Of a stretch of 64,000 bases of DNA, positions 1 through 8,356 are shown one piece after another (the stretch's first letter is position 1; every line of letters begins with the position of its first letter). The DNA comes from an uncultured Alphaproteobacteria bacterium. GTDB lineage: Bacteria; Pseudomonadota; Alphaproteobacteria; Micavibrionales; Micavibrionaceae. Where the stretch lies: contig CALDTV010000010.1 in NCBI GenBank assembly GCA_937923625.1, positions 16,932 through 80,931 on the forward strand, in the 5' to 3' direction. The notes below the pieces were generated by a model that saw only the letters and a program-made list of their open reading frames with translations, did not search any database and was not told where the DNA came from. The position numbers were made by a program, and so were the translations under genes.

Positions 1-1
1 T

Positions 2-481
2 CCAGGCGGTATAGAATATGATGATGGATCTGTTTCTGCGAATATTCGATCTGTCGCAGTTGATAGTGATTCAAGGGGGAAAGGTGTTTTTAAAAATTTA
101 CTAAAAACCGCCCAAGAATATGTTCGTAAAGAGCATCCGGAGTGTGTTCGCATGACGGCTCAAACTATCACAAAGCCAAAGTTAAACCGCGCGAGTGTCG
201 GAGCTTTTACAAAAGCGGGATATCATGTCGCTCAATTTGAAAAAAAGACAGGTGAAAGAGAGGCTTATCTTCAGTTTACTTTGCCAGTTGATCGTTTTGA
301 CGATGAAAATTTTAAACAAACAGCTAGAGAGCAAGGGCAAGCTCTTTTAAAAGCTGTCAACATTGAAAAAGCTCTAATGGATTTGCCTAGTTTTACAGCT
401 AAGGCCGAAAATTATCCAAGTCCACCTCCTGTTGCTTCAAGTAAAGGTCCGTCAAACGATCCTGCACCTCAAAATCATTAG
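2..481 (+). CDS. GNAT-family acetyltransferase, 3' part (5'-truncated by window edge)
   Basis: The reading frame is open from the first bases of the window to TAG at 479-481, so the true start lies upstream. The visible protein carries a GNAT motif A: a beta strand reading IRSVAVDSDSRGKGV followed by the helix FKNLLKTAQEYVR. Further on is the motif B-like NRASVGAFTKAGYH. GNAT enzymes move an acyl group from acyl-CoA to an amine; the substrate here cannot be told. After the fold comes a Pro/Ser-rich tail of about 30 residues. The gene converges on gor with a 4-base overlap. An internal ATG at 152 is not the start, because the acyl-CoA loop lies before it. Confidence 0.75.
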   Translation, partial: PGGIEYDDGSVSANIRSVAVDSDSRGKGVFKNLLKTAQEYVRKEHPECVRMTAQTITKPKLNRASVGAFTKAGYHVAQFEKKTGEREAYLQFTLPVDRFDDENFKQTAREQGQALLKAVNIEKALMDLPSFTAKAENYPSPPPVASSKGPSNDPAPQNH

Positions 482-1845
482 GCCTTTACAGGCGTTCGCA
501 TTGTCACGAATTCTTCGGCGCTGGTGGGGTGGATGCCTATGGTGCGGTCAAAGTCTGCTTTAGTGGCGCCGCATTGCATCGCGATACCAATCCCTTGCAT
601 GATTTCAGGTGAGTCTGCCCCGCACATATGCACGCCAAGGACTCTGTCGGTTTTCTTATCAACGATCAACTTCATCAGCGCGCGTTCATCGCGTCCGCTC
701 AAAGTGTGGCGCATGGGTTTGAAGTTGGATTTATAAATATCAATTTCATGGCCTTGCTTCCGCGCTTGTTCTTCAGTCAGGCCGACTGTGGCGATGTTAG
801 GATTTGAAAATACGGCTGTGGGGATATCATTGTACCCCACTATTTTGCGGCCTTCGCTTTGTTTAAATAAATGATCCGCCAGCCAGTGACCTTCGGCAAT
901 GGCAACAGGTGTTAGATTAACGCGGTTTGTAACGTCGCCAACGGCATAAATATGATCGATATTAGTTTGATAGCGATCATTGACGATAATTTGACCATTT
1001 TCTTTATGCTGAACATCCGTTTTACTTAGTCCTAATTTTTCAACATTGGGAACGCGGCCAATTGCGCTAAAGACTAAATCGCATAAAATCTCTCCATTTT
1101 TGTCGGTTTGAACGATTTTTTGGCCGTTATTATCACCTATTTTAGTGATATTTGTTTCCAAAAGGATATTAATACCCTGTTTTTCCATTTCAGCAGTTAG
1201 AAATTCACGAATATCTATGTCAAAACCATTTAAAATAGTATTTTTCCTGTAAATTATGGTTGTTTCTACGCCCATGCCGTGAAAAATATGGGCGAACTCA
1301 ACGGCAATATAACCCGCGCCTTCAATCACGACACTTTTAGGCAGTGTTTCCAAATAAAAAGCATCATCAGAGACAATAGCGTGCTCTGCACCTTCATAAT
1401 CAGGGCGCCTTGGTTCACCGCCGACAGCGATCAAGATTTTATCAGCCGTAATTTTTTGATCACCCACTTGTAAAGTATGGTCATCAATAAAAGTCGCAAA
1501 TTCTTTAAAAACCTCGACACCAGAATTCTCAAGCATATTTTGATAAATTCCATTGAGGCGATTGATTTCATTATCTTTGTTTTGAATAAGCGTGTGCCAA
1601 TCAAAGGTCGGTTTTTCGGCGCTCCAACCATAGCCTTTGGCATCTTCAAACATGGCGTGATAATCAGAAGCGTAGGCGAATAACTTTTTTGGGACGCAGC
1701 CGACATTCACACAGGTGCCGCCCAAATATTTGCCTTCTGCCAAGCCAACTTTGGCGCCGTGACCTGCCGCAATACGGGCAGAACGCACACCACCAGAGCC
1801 GCCACCAATAACAAAATAATCATAATCATACTTATGCTGTGTCAT
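478..1845 (-). CDS. gor: Glutathione-disulfide reductase
   Basis: A cytoplasmic FAD enzyme that reduces GSSG to GSH with NADPH. The 455 residues match family length. An FAD-binding GGGSGG (residues 14-19) is followed by the redox disulfide GGTCVNVGC (Cys45, Cys50). The NAD(P) site GAGYIA is at 176-181 and the C-terminal catalytic His lies in HPTSAEE (His439, Glu444). Of the two arginines that contact the NADPH phosphate in E. coli Gor, the first is kept (Arg200) but the second aligns with Asn206, so cofactor preference may be relaxed. ATG start at 1845. It lies 4 bases downstream of the lipid A acyltransferase gene on the same strand, although the functions are not obviously linked. Confidence 0.95.
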   Translation of the reverse strand: MTQHKYDYDYFVIGGGSGGVRSARIAAGHGAKVGLAEGKYLGGTCVNVGCVPKKLFAYASDYHAMFEDAKGYGWSAEKPTFDWHTLIQNKDNEINRLNGIYQNMLENSGVEVFKEFATFIDDHTLQVGDQKITADKILIAVGGEPRRPDYEGAEHAIVSDDAFYLETLPKSVVIEGAGYIAVEFAHIFHGMGVETTIIYRKNTILNGFDIDIREFLTAEMEKQGINILLETNITKIGDNNGQKIVQTDKNGEILCDLVFSAIGRVPNVEKLGLSKTDVQHKENGQIIVNDRYQTNIDHIYAVGDVTNRVNLTPVAIAEGHWLADHLFKQSEGRKIVGYNDIPTAVFSNPNIATVGLTEEQARKQGHEIDIYKSNFKPMRHTLSGRDERALMKLIVDKKTDRVLGVHMCGADSPEIMQGIGIAMQCGATKADFDRTIGIHPTSAEEFVTMRTPVKA

Positions 1846-1849
1846 GTTT

Positions 1850-2749
1850 TTAATCCTTGTTTTTTAAATCTTGTTCTTTTTGTTCATGTTTTTTTATTTC
1901 TTCGTTACTCATCCAACGGCGATGAAGCCATAGCCATTGGGCGGGTTTATCCTTGATCCATTTTTCTAAAATGTCATGGCTTTGGGCAACGATATCCTCA
2001 ACGGCGCGGTCTTTTGTTTTGATAGGGGGGTGAACAGTAATACGAAATTTTGCGCCTTTTAAACGCTCTATTTGTAGAGGAATAAGCGGGCAATCAAATT
2101 TTTGTGCTAATTGCGCAAAGATAGGCGAAGTCATTGCAGGCGCGCCCATCAAATCCATTTTGATTCCAGGGTTATATTTTTGATCAATCAAAATACCCAG
2201 CCCCTGATTATTTTTTAATGCGGTAACGATATTGCGCGTGCCAGATTTTGATTTTGGAATGGTTGATAATTTCCCCTTCAATGAGCGTGCCCGTTTTAGT
2301 AACCAATCCGAATAGGGATTATTGGGGGCGCGATAAATTGATGCGGATTGATACCCTGTTTGTAAATATATCGCAGGTGGGCAACATTCCCAATTTCCTG
2401 TATGGGCGGAGATGAAAATGGCAGGTTTATTTTTAAGCGTGTCAAAAATTTCTGCGCCGATAATTTCTGTGCGCTTTGCGGCGATGTTTTTTAAATGTGG
2501 ATATTCCAGCATCACGCGCCCCAAATTATCCCACATGCCAGAAATTATTTTACTTTGTTCACTTGGGGTTAAATGAGGCATGGTCATTTTTAAATTACGC
2601 AAAGCTTTGCGTGATGCTGCCAAACGGGGGCCAATTGTGCGGGCTATCCAGCCGCCCATGTTTGAGGCCAATGAAACAGGCAGGCATTTTGATAAAATAA
2701 GTAAAAATCCCAATAATAGGGCTTCGAGTATATAACGAATATGCTTCAT
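1850..2749 (-). CDS. Lipid A biosynthesis lauroyl/myristoyl acyltransferase (LpxL/HtrB family)
   Basis: A 299-residue inner-membrane acyltransferase that adds a secondary acyl chain to Kdo-lipid A precursors, using acyl-ACP. The N-terminus has a hydrophobic anchor (about residues 8-28). The family catalytic HX4E motif is visible as HTGNWE (His116, Glu121). LpxL and LpxM cannot be separated by eye, so no symbol is given. The ATG at 2749 overlaps the lpxK stop by 4 bases (ATGA), indicating translational coupling. The order waaA-lpxK-lpxL-like is a compact lipid A/Kdo operon on the minus strand. Confidence 0.88.
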   Translation of the reverse strand: MKHIRYILEALLLGFLLILSKCLPVSLASNMGGWIARTIGPRLAASRKALRNLKMTMPHLTPSEQSKIISGMWDNLGRVMLEYPHLKNIAAKRTEIIGAEIFDTLKNKPAIFISAHTGNWECCPPAIYLQTGYQSASIYRAPNNPYSDWLLKRARSLKGKLSTIPKSKSGTRNIVTALKNNQGLGILIDQKYNPGIKMDLMGAPAMTSPIFAQLAQKFDCPLIPLQIERLKGAKFRITVHPPIKTKDRAVEDIVAQSHDILEKWIKDKPAQWLWLHRRWMSNEEIKKHEQKEQDLKNKD

Positions 2750-3693
2750 GATATTTTTGTATCTATAAATTCTTTTAGATCATCTGGATTTGAAAATTTT
2801 AAAGAGATGGGGAGCGTTTCAATATTTTCTTTTTGATCTTTCGATAAACGCACGAAATCTTTTTCAGTTGTGATTAATTTTGCGTTTTTTTCTGCTGCGA
2901 TAGCTTTTAAGTTTTGAATATCCTCATAGGTGTATGGGTGATGATCGGGGAAGGGATACCAGACAATAAGCTGTGCTTTAAGATCAAGGAGAGTGTTCTT
3001 AAATTTATCGGGAATCGCTAATCCGGCAAAGGCGATATATTGTTGATTTTCATCAATGTTATTTTGCGGTTCTATCGTACTTTCAAAAACGGGTAGGTCA
3101 GATTGTAATAGTGCACCAATACAAATGACAGCGTCACTTTTACGCAAAGTTTCTTTTAAGGGGGCGCGTAACGGCCCAGCAGGGATAATCTTGTTATTGC
3201 CAAAATCAATTTGACGGTCAATTACCATAAATGTGAAATCCTTTATAAGGCTGTTATTTTGTAGGCCGTCATCCATGATGATTATTTCGGCCTTATCCTT
3301 TTCTGCAAGCTTTGCCCCTTCGGCACGGTTGCGACAGATGATGGTTGTGGCATGTTGCGCAAGCAATAAAGCTTCATCACCAACATGGCGGGCTTCGTGT
3401 TTGTTCAAATTAACGATCAAAGGCTCAGTTGTTTCTCCGCCGTAACCACGGGTGAGAATGGTAATTTTTTTATCGGTTAAGATTTTTGTAAGGGCAATAA
3501 CTGTAGGTGTTTTACCGCCGCCACCTGCCGTGGCGTTACCAACGCAGATCACGGGGATAGAAGATTTGTAGGGGGTGGGTTTCAACGCTTGGTTTATTTT
3601 ATCGCCCAAACGATAAAGCCATGAAAGCGGCGTTAGCAGCGTTGATAAAATTCCGCGTGGTTTGTACCAAAATTGTGGCGTGCGCATTGGCAT
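2746..3693 (-). CDS. lpxK: Tetraacyldisaccharide 4'-kinase
   Basis: Phosphorylates the 4' position of the lipid A disaccharide at the inner membrane, using ATP. The 315-residue protein has an N-terminal amphipathic/hydrophobic segment and the family Walker A VGNATAGGGGKTP (about residues 51-63). The later motifs ILTRGYGG and IIMDDGLQN are typical of LpxK, as is the C-terminal TTEKDFVRL. The ATG start at 3693 sits 4 bases after the waaA stop, and its stop overlaps the next acyltransferase start. This places it in the middle of the lipid A operon. Confidence 0.95.
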   Translation of the reverse strand: MPMRTPQFWYKPRGILSTLLTPLSWLYRLGDKINQALKPTPYKSSIPVICVGNATAGGGGKTPTVIALTKILTDKKITILTRGYGGETTEPLIVNLNKHEARHVGDEALLLAQHATTIICRNRAEGAKLAEKDKAEIIIMDDGLQNNSLIKDFTFMVIDRQIDFGNNKIIPAGPLRAPLKETLRKSDAVICIGALLQSDLPVFESTIEPQNNIDENQQYIAFAGLAIPDKFKNTLLDLKAQLIVWYPFPDHHPYTYEDIQNLKAIAAEKNAKLITTEKDFVRLSKDQKENIETLPISLKFSNPDDLKEFIDTKIS

Positions 3694-3697
3694 GGTG

Positions 3698-4984
3698 TTA
3701 TGCGGCCTCTTTTTGGTTTGTTGTCATTAAATTATTTATCTGCGTTACGTAAGTATCAAGTATATATGATGTGGGTGAAGCATAATTATTTGCGGCCTGT
3801 ATCATTTTTTGTTTTTCATCAGCAGAAGTCAAAAATATTTGCAAAGTTTGAAAAAGTTCCTCTTCACTCATGATTTGTTTGGCGGCGTTTGCTTGAAACA
3901 TGTCATCGAATAATTCTTGTTGGTATTGAATGTTCGCCCCTGTCAGGACAGCGCAATTTAACTGCGCGGCTTCAATGGGGTTATGGCCGCCGCCGCCATC
4001 ACGGCTAAAGGATCGGCCAATCATCGCAATGTCACTAAGGCGGTAAAACAGCCCCAATTCACCCAACGTATCAACAACGTAAATATCTGTTTTAAGGGTG
4101 GGGAGGTTTTTATCGTTACCGCGAAAAACAATGTTTAAATCATCCCGCGTTAATTTACCCGCAATCTCTTCGCAGCGTTCGGGGTGGCGCGGTACGATGA
4201 TAGTGAGAAGATCAGGAATAGTTTTCTTGAGACGTCGATGGATGCTAGTGGCAAGTTCTTCTTCGCCATCATGCGTGCTGGCGTAAACCCATGTGGGGCG
4301 ATTACCAATGATGCCCCGCAATAAATCAAGGTCGGCTTTGTTATGGGGCAGGGGCGCGGCACTATGTTTTAAATTTCCTGCAGTGATAACGTTACTGCCA
4401 CCTAATAATTCGTAGCGAATTTTATCTTGATCTGTTTGGCACAGAATAGCATCAAAAGTTTTTAACAGACGTTTGGTTTGCGTTTTTAGGCGTTTCCAAC
4501 CACGAAAAGATTTATCCGATAAACGGGCATTTACCAAAACAGCAGGGATATTTTGGGTCTTCATGCTTTGTAGGATGTTCGGCCATAATTCTGATTCCAT
4601 CCATAAGGCCAAATTGGGTTGCCAGTGATCGAGGAAATTTTTGACCCATTGGGGGTGGTCCAACGGGATATATTGATGAAAGGCGTGAGGGGGTAGACGT
4701 TCTGCCATTAAGGTGGCGGAAGTGACTGTGCCGCTTGTGACCAAAAATTGCGCTTCCGAGCGTTGTTTTGTGATTGCGTTAATTAAAATAAGGGCGGATT
4801 GCGCTTCGCCAACACTGGCGGCATGTATCCATATAAGTTGCCCTTTTGGGCGTGATAGGGTGGGTTTTCCTTGGCGCTCATGCAGGCGGCTGGCGTTTTC
4901 TTTACCGCGTTTGAGGCGCAGGCGCAAAAGTAAATTAAGCACGGGCGCGCTGAACGCGGTGAGGAATTTATACAGTTTCAACAT
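3698..4984 (-). CDS. waaA: 3-deoxy-D-manno-octulosonic acid (Kdo) transferase
   Basis: Transfers Kdo from CMP-Kdo to the lipid A precursor on the cytoplasmic face of the inner membrane. The frame is open much further upstream (to 5317), but that part would overlap the divergent gene at 5067. The ATG at 4984 gives 428 residues, the family length, beginning with an N-terminal membrane anchor (about 1-23). The catalytic-base region reads HAASVGE with Glu60. The C-terminal half has a glycosyltransferase-B donor motif including GGGGHNPIEAA. An alternative ATG at 5023 would add 13 residues; neither start has a strong ribosome site. First gene of the waaA-lpxK-lpxL-like run. Confidence 0.9.
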   Translation of the reverse strand: MLKLYKFLTAFSAPVLNLLLRLRLKRGKENASRLHERQGKPTLSRPKGQLIWIHAASVGEAQSALILINAITKQRSEAQFLVTSGTVTSATLMAERLPPHAFHQYIPLDHPQWVKNFLDHWQPNLALWMESELWPNILQSMKTQNIPAVLVNARLSDKSFRGWKRLKTQTKRLLKTFDAILCQTDQDKIRYELLGGSNVITAGNLKHSAAPLPHNKADLDLLRGIIGNRPTWVYASTHDGEEELATSIHRRLKKTIPDLLTIIVPRHPERCEEIAGKLTRDDLNIVFRGNDKNLPTLKTDIYVVDTLGELGLFYRLSDIAMIGRSFSRDGGGGHNPIEAAQLNCAVLTGANIQYQQELFDDMFQANAAKQIMSEEELFQTLQIFLTSADEKQKMIQAANNYASPTSYILDTYVTQINNLMTTNQKEAA

Positions 4985-5066
4985 AAAAGCGGGTGAATCC
5001 TTGTGCAGTTTAGGGCTTCGCATGGTAGGATATAGGATATTCTGATGATAATGCAAAGGGTATCCC

Positions 5067-5513
5067 GTGGAAGAATCTCCTGACGCCAAGCCTAAAATAA
5101 GTAAAAAACGGCAAAAAATTCTTGAAAAAGCCTTCGCGCAGCTTAGAAAAGCGAGGGGGCAGATGGATCCTGCGCTTTTAAAAAATATCCGCCGTATGAT
5201 CGCAGGCAGTCCCGATATGATGAAAAAATTGGGTGTCGGCGATGATTTAAAGCCTGAGCAGGCGAAATCGCCAAAAGCTCCGTCACCGTCCAAACCAGCG
5301 CACACAAAACCTCCCACGCCAAAGGTGCAAGAGCAACGGCAACAGCAACAGCAACAGTTAAAGGTGGATAAGTCAGCAGCCAGTGATGAAAAAGCAGCAA
5401 AGCACGAGAAAATCGATCAAGCCAAGAATATGGAAGTAATGGCGAAATTATTGGAGCTAAACCCCGATGGACGGGATAAAATAATAGCTACGATTAAAAA
5501 GGCGGGCGATTAA
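5067..5513 (+). CDS. Hypothetical charged, Gln-rich protein
   Basis: 148 residues, divergent from waaA, with no recognised family. The N-terminal half (about 10-60) is a basic helical segment with KKRQKILEKAFAQLRKAR. The middle is a Pro/Ala/Lys linker followed by a Gln tract encoded by a CAACAG-type microsatellite near 5335-5358. The C-terminal 45 residues look helical again. No signal peptide or membrane segment is seen, so it is probably cytoplasmic. The GTG start at 5067 has AAAGGG 6-7 bases upstream. Real coding is supported by sustained charged, helix-like composition and by the absence of any competing gene. Confidence 0.6.
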   Translation: MEESPDAKPKISKKRQKILEKAFAQLRKARGQMDPALLKNIRRMIAGSPDMMKKLGVGDDLKPEQAKSPKAPSPSKPAHTKPPTPKVQEQRQQQQQQLKVDKSAASDEKAAKHEKIDQAKNMEVMAKLLELNPDGRDKIIATIKKAGD

Positions 5514-5554
5514 TAAAAGTCACGGAATTGCTAATAAATTCTAGGTTCTTGAGA

Positions 5555-6580
5555 TTAAATGCAAGAAGGAGCGCTTCTACCGCTTGAATCTACGCTGTAA
5601 CTACAGCCTGGATTTGAGCAAACGGCGTCTGGGTAATCTTTACCGTCCGTTGTTACAACTGTAACGCCTGTATATATCGGAGCACCACAAACCCCTGACT
5701 TCAATTTATCGCCTACATCTTTATAAGTGTTAAAAACATTTTCTTGGAATTTATAGGTTTTTTCGCCAAGGTTTTTAGAATTTGAAAATTCTATTCTCCA
5801 TGAGCCCATTGTTCCGCCAAGATTTGAGCCTGCGCATTCTAAGCCTTTAGGAAATATTCGTTTATCCGAATTAAGCGCTTCAGCGTATCCTTCAACGCTA
5901 GGAATGGCTTTCCCAGAACTGTCTACACCATATCCTTTAATTGCTGTGAAGGGGTAGAATCCATCTGTTTCACTAAATTCGTTTTGATCAATGAAGTTTG
6001 CACATTTAGCCGTTTGCCAAATTTTTTGCATAGTTGTACACGTGTATTGCTTTGTTGTAATTGGGTTATCAGGCCGTCCTGTTACAGTAACTTTTGTAGG
6101 TTCAATAAAATAATCACCGTGATTTTGATAACTATTGTTATTATTTCCTGCGACAATCATTTTGTCTGCACGCCCGCCCAGATATGAGTGGCGGAAATTT
6201 AAGTCTCTATATTTTCCAAGTGAATTGTAAACGACATTGTTGAGGGAGTTAGCTAAAACATTGCTATTAAGAGGTTTGGGGCTGAAATAACTCGTATCAG
6301 TAAAAATCTTCGCGCCTTCCTGTGCATTGATGGCAACGAATTGGTCAAAGCAAGTATATTCTAAAACACTGTCAGGTTTGAAGATCAAATTTTGATTCTG
6401 CATGATTTCACGCTCAGCTTCAAGCCATGCGCGGGAGCTCATTTGATTCCAATACTGTGCGTCGCAAGGTTGAGGAGCGATGTCTATGTTTTGGGCCATT
6501 GCACTCTTTGTCACAGGCGCTGATGTGAAGAGTGCTGTAAAGCCAACAACAAGCAAAAGAGCTAATATTTTTTGTGTCAT
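5555..6580 (-). CDS. Exported cysteine-containing protein, family A (long member)
   Basis: About 341 residues with a Sec signal peptide (cleavage near SAMAQ). Not a family I recognise. It is a clear paralogue of the gene at 8357-8998. Shared positions include a first Cys followed by Trp, FKPDSVLEYTCF against VKPDSVLQYSCF, TMQKIWQTAKC against TMSEIWKASKC, and a closing FP..L.C block. This longer copy adds a C-terminal Cys module (YPDAVCSNPGCSY, last ~45 residues) that also ends the M23 protein next door. An ATG at 6580 with AGGA 8 bases upstream is preferred over the ATG at 6589. Last gene of the minus-strand exported cassette. Confidence 0.75.
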   Translation of the reverse strand: MTQKILALLLVVGFTALFTSAPVTKSAMAQNIDIAPQPCDAQYWNQMSSRAWLEAEREIMQNQNLIFKPDSVLEYTCFDQFVAINAQEGAKIFTDTSYFSPKPLNSNVLANSLNNVVYNSLGKYRDLNFRHSYLGGRADKMIVAGNNNNSYQNHGDYFIEPTKVTVTGRPDNPITTKQYTCTTMQKIWQTAKCANFIDQNEFSETDGFYPFTAIKGYGVDSSGKAIPSVEGYAEALNSDKRIFPKGLECAGSNLGGTMGSWRIEFSNSKNLGEKTYKFQENVFNTYKDVGDKLKSGVCGAPIYTGVTVVTTDGKDYPDAVCSNPGCSYSVDSSGRSAPSCI

Positions 6581-6678
6581 AAATTTCATCCTATACTATT
6601 GTACCTAAAATGAGGGAGGTTTGGCAAACTATTGTCTTATTCTATTAAGAAATAACAATAATAACATTGTTGTTGCTG

Positions 6679-7755
6679 CTATTTCTTACATTCCCCTATT
6701 TTGGCGTTTCCTTTTGGTTTGATGTACGTACACCCTTGATTGAGGCAGAAGGCATCTTCATATTCTTCGATATAGCCAATGCCATCATTATTGGCGCGTT
6801 GCCTTAAGACATCAACGTTGGTTTTTGTTGGGGGCTGACATTGCGTGGCATCGTGTGACCAAAATTCTTTATAAGATTTGGCTTTTGAGCTTCTCACAAA
6901 GGTTCCTTGGGCTGTGGCTATCATTTGTGTTTCGATGCAGGTGCTACCAGAGCAATTTGTCGGACGCGAGACGATGCCTGAGCTGCTTGGTGATGTTGGC
7001 GGGTAGTAAGGTTGGATCACTGTACTTCCCGCGCCAGAGCTTGAGCCTGTTCCAGCGATAAGTGTTCCTGCTGTCGGGCCGCTTGTGACGGAACTTGCAC
7101 CTGCGCCGCGGGCGCGGTCAGATTGTTCGCGCAAGGCCGCAATGTTATCTGCATCACAAATATCAATTTTACCGCCCATGGGGCACTGATTTAGATCTGG
7201 ATTAACGATATCATCACGAAAATATTTTTTGACACTGTCGCCGTAAAAATAAGCGCCTTTTGAGTTATCGACCGTGCCGACAATACATTGCGCATCAAGC
7301 GTTTTACCATTATGTGCAATAATATAATCCAAGTGTGCGACACCGACACCTGTGTCTCCCGTTCTGACTTGGTTTGTGTTTGGATCGTAAGCATCCGCTC
7401 CATCAAGGTGCGCATATTGAATTGTTATTCCATTGCCACAATCAAATTTTGCAATGTTACCATAGCCACGAACATAAGGGGTTTTTTTGCCGCCATACAC
7501 ATTCACGCAGCCCTCAGGTGGCCCTTTGGCTGGAGTGCCAACACCGCCATAATCCCGCGTACTATAATCGGTTCCTTTATGGTTAGAGGATGCGCCGTTA
7601 ATACGTGTTTTTCTGGGGCCCATGTTACTGGTAACGCGGTTCAGTGGTTTTTCAATATTAACAGGGCCGCCATCACACATGGTTTGTGCCATAGTTTGCT
7701 GTGTGCCGGTAAAAACACTTCCAAAAATCAACAAAAATACGGCAAGATTTTTCAC
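6679..7755 (-). CDS. Exported M23-type (LytM-like) peptidase with C-terminal Cys module
   Basis: 358 residues with a signal peptide (about 1-23). M23 enzymes are zinc peptidases that cut peptidoglycan cross-bridges. Visible motifs are the zinc HxxxD (His59, Asp63 in NHKGTDYS), the catalytic-type YAHLDG (His116), and the final HxH site changed to HLD (His141, Asp143). Because Asp replaces the zinc-ligand His, activity is uncertain. A Gly/Ser-rich linker (about 215-265) leads to a C-terminal Cys module with YEDAFCLNQGCTY (about 302-356), shared with the family A protein downstream. The GTG start at 7755 overlaps the upstream stop by 4 bases (GTGA). Confidence 0.85.
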   Translation of the reverse strand: MKNLAVFLLIFGSVFTGTQQTMAQTMCDGGPVNIEKPLNRVTSNMGPRKTRINGASSNHKGTDYSTRDYGGVGTPAKGPPEGCVNVYGGKKTPYVRGYGNIAKFDCGNGITIQYAHLDGADAYDPNTNQVRTGDTGVGVAHLDYIIAHNGKTLDAQCIVGTVDNSKGAYFYGDSVKKYFRDDIVNPDLNQCPMGGKIDICDADNIAALREQSDRARGAGASSVTSGPTAGTLIAGTGSSSGAGSTVIQPYYPPTSPSSSGIVSRPTNCSGSTCIETQMIATAQGTFVRSSKAKSYKEFWSHDATQCQPPTKTNVDVLRQRANNDGIGYIEEYEDAFCLNQGCTYIKPKGNAKIGECKK

Positions 7756-8348
7756 GGGGCAGGGGGCCTCGTGATGTTAAAATATTCATCGGATTTTAGA
7801 TCATATTGCATGACATTATATTGCGTGTAATCAATGTTTTGATAAGCACGAAGAGACATAAAGCCGCTTACGCGCTCATCAGTCGAAAGGCCGATCCCTG
7901 TTGAATAAATGGGGCCAAAAGCTTTGAAGGCCTTTAAAGATCTCTTTGCATCAGGCAGATTTCTGTCTTGGATAATAAAATTGGGACATAACGGCGTATC
8001 GTCTTGCGTATATTTACAAAATAAGCCTTTGCCTTCCTCTGCGCTATCATCAATACGGGCGATAAGCTCATTACGGCCATCACCATCCAAATCAGCAAGG
8101 GCCGTGTGAATATCGGGGAACAAAAATAATTTCCCGTTTACGATGTGAAGCCCATCATCAAAATAAGCTTTATCTTTCTCAAGGGGGTTGGGCAATGTTT
8201 TTAGCTTGAAATAGGCAATTTTACATGCCGCAGTATCATCGGGACTACCGCATAAATTATAATCAAGCGCTTCCGCCTTTTGAGTCGTAAAGGCCAAAAT
8301 TAAAGCAAATGATAAAATTAGCATAATATATTTCATTTTAACTCTCAT
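7752..8348 (-). CDS. Exported protein, family B, with calcium-loop-like motif
   Basis: 198 residues, signal peptide ending near AEALD. The motif ALADLDGDGRNELIARID resembles the Asp-rich loops of FG-GAP/VCBS or dockerin-type calcium sites. It is followed by CPNFIIQ. The same arrangement (ATDLNDDFIDEYILR, then CPTYIIA) occurs in the gene at 9061-9570, so the two are probably distant paralogues. ATG at 8348 is chosen because AGAGG lies 5 bases before it; the frame also opens at a TTG at 8360. It lies 8 bases after the family A gene and overlaps the M23 start, so the cassette looks co-translated. Function unknown. Confidence 0.7.
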   Translation of the reverse strand: MRVKMKYIMLILSFALILAFTTQKAEALDYNLCGSPDDTAACKIAYFKLKTLPNPLEKDKAYFDDGLHIVNGKLFLFPDIHTALADLDGDGRNELIARIDDSAEEGKGLFCKYTQDDTPLCPNFIIQDRNLPDAKRSLKAFKAFGPIYSTGIGLSTDERVSGFMSLRAYQNIDYTQYNVMQYDLKSDEYFNITRPPAP

Positions 8349-8356
8349 ATAACCTC

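Noticed and set aside
4985..5317. Upstream extension of the waaA frame by 111 codons
   Set aside because: It would overlap the divergent gene at 5067 and make WaaA far too long; homologues start near MLKLYKF.
5335..5358. CAACAG microsatellite as a mobile or CRISPR-like repeat
   Set aside because: It is a short in-frame codon repeat encoding Gln, inside a gene.
6646..6688. TAAGAAATA/TATTTCTTA inverted repeat after the M23 gene as a terminator
   Set aside because: No T run follows in the gene's direction and the arm overlaps the stop codon; too weak to call.
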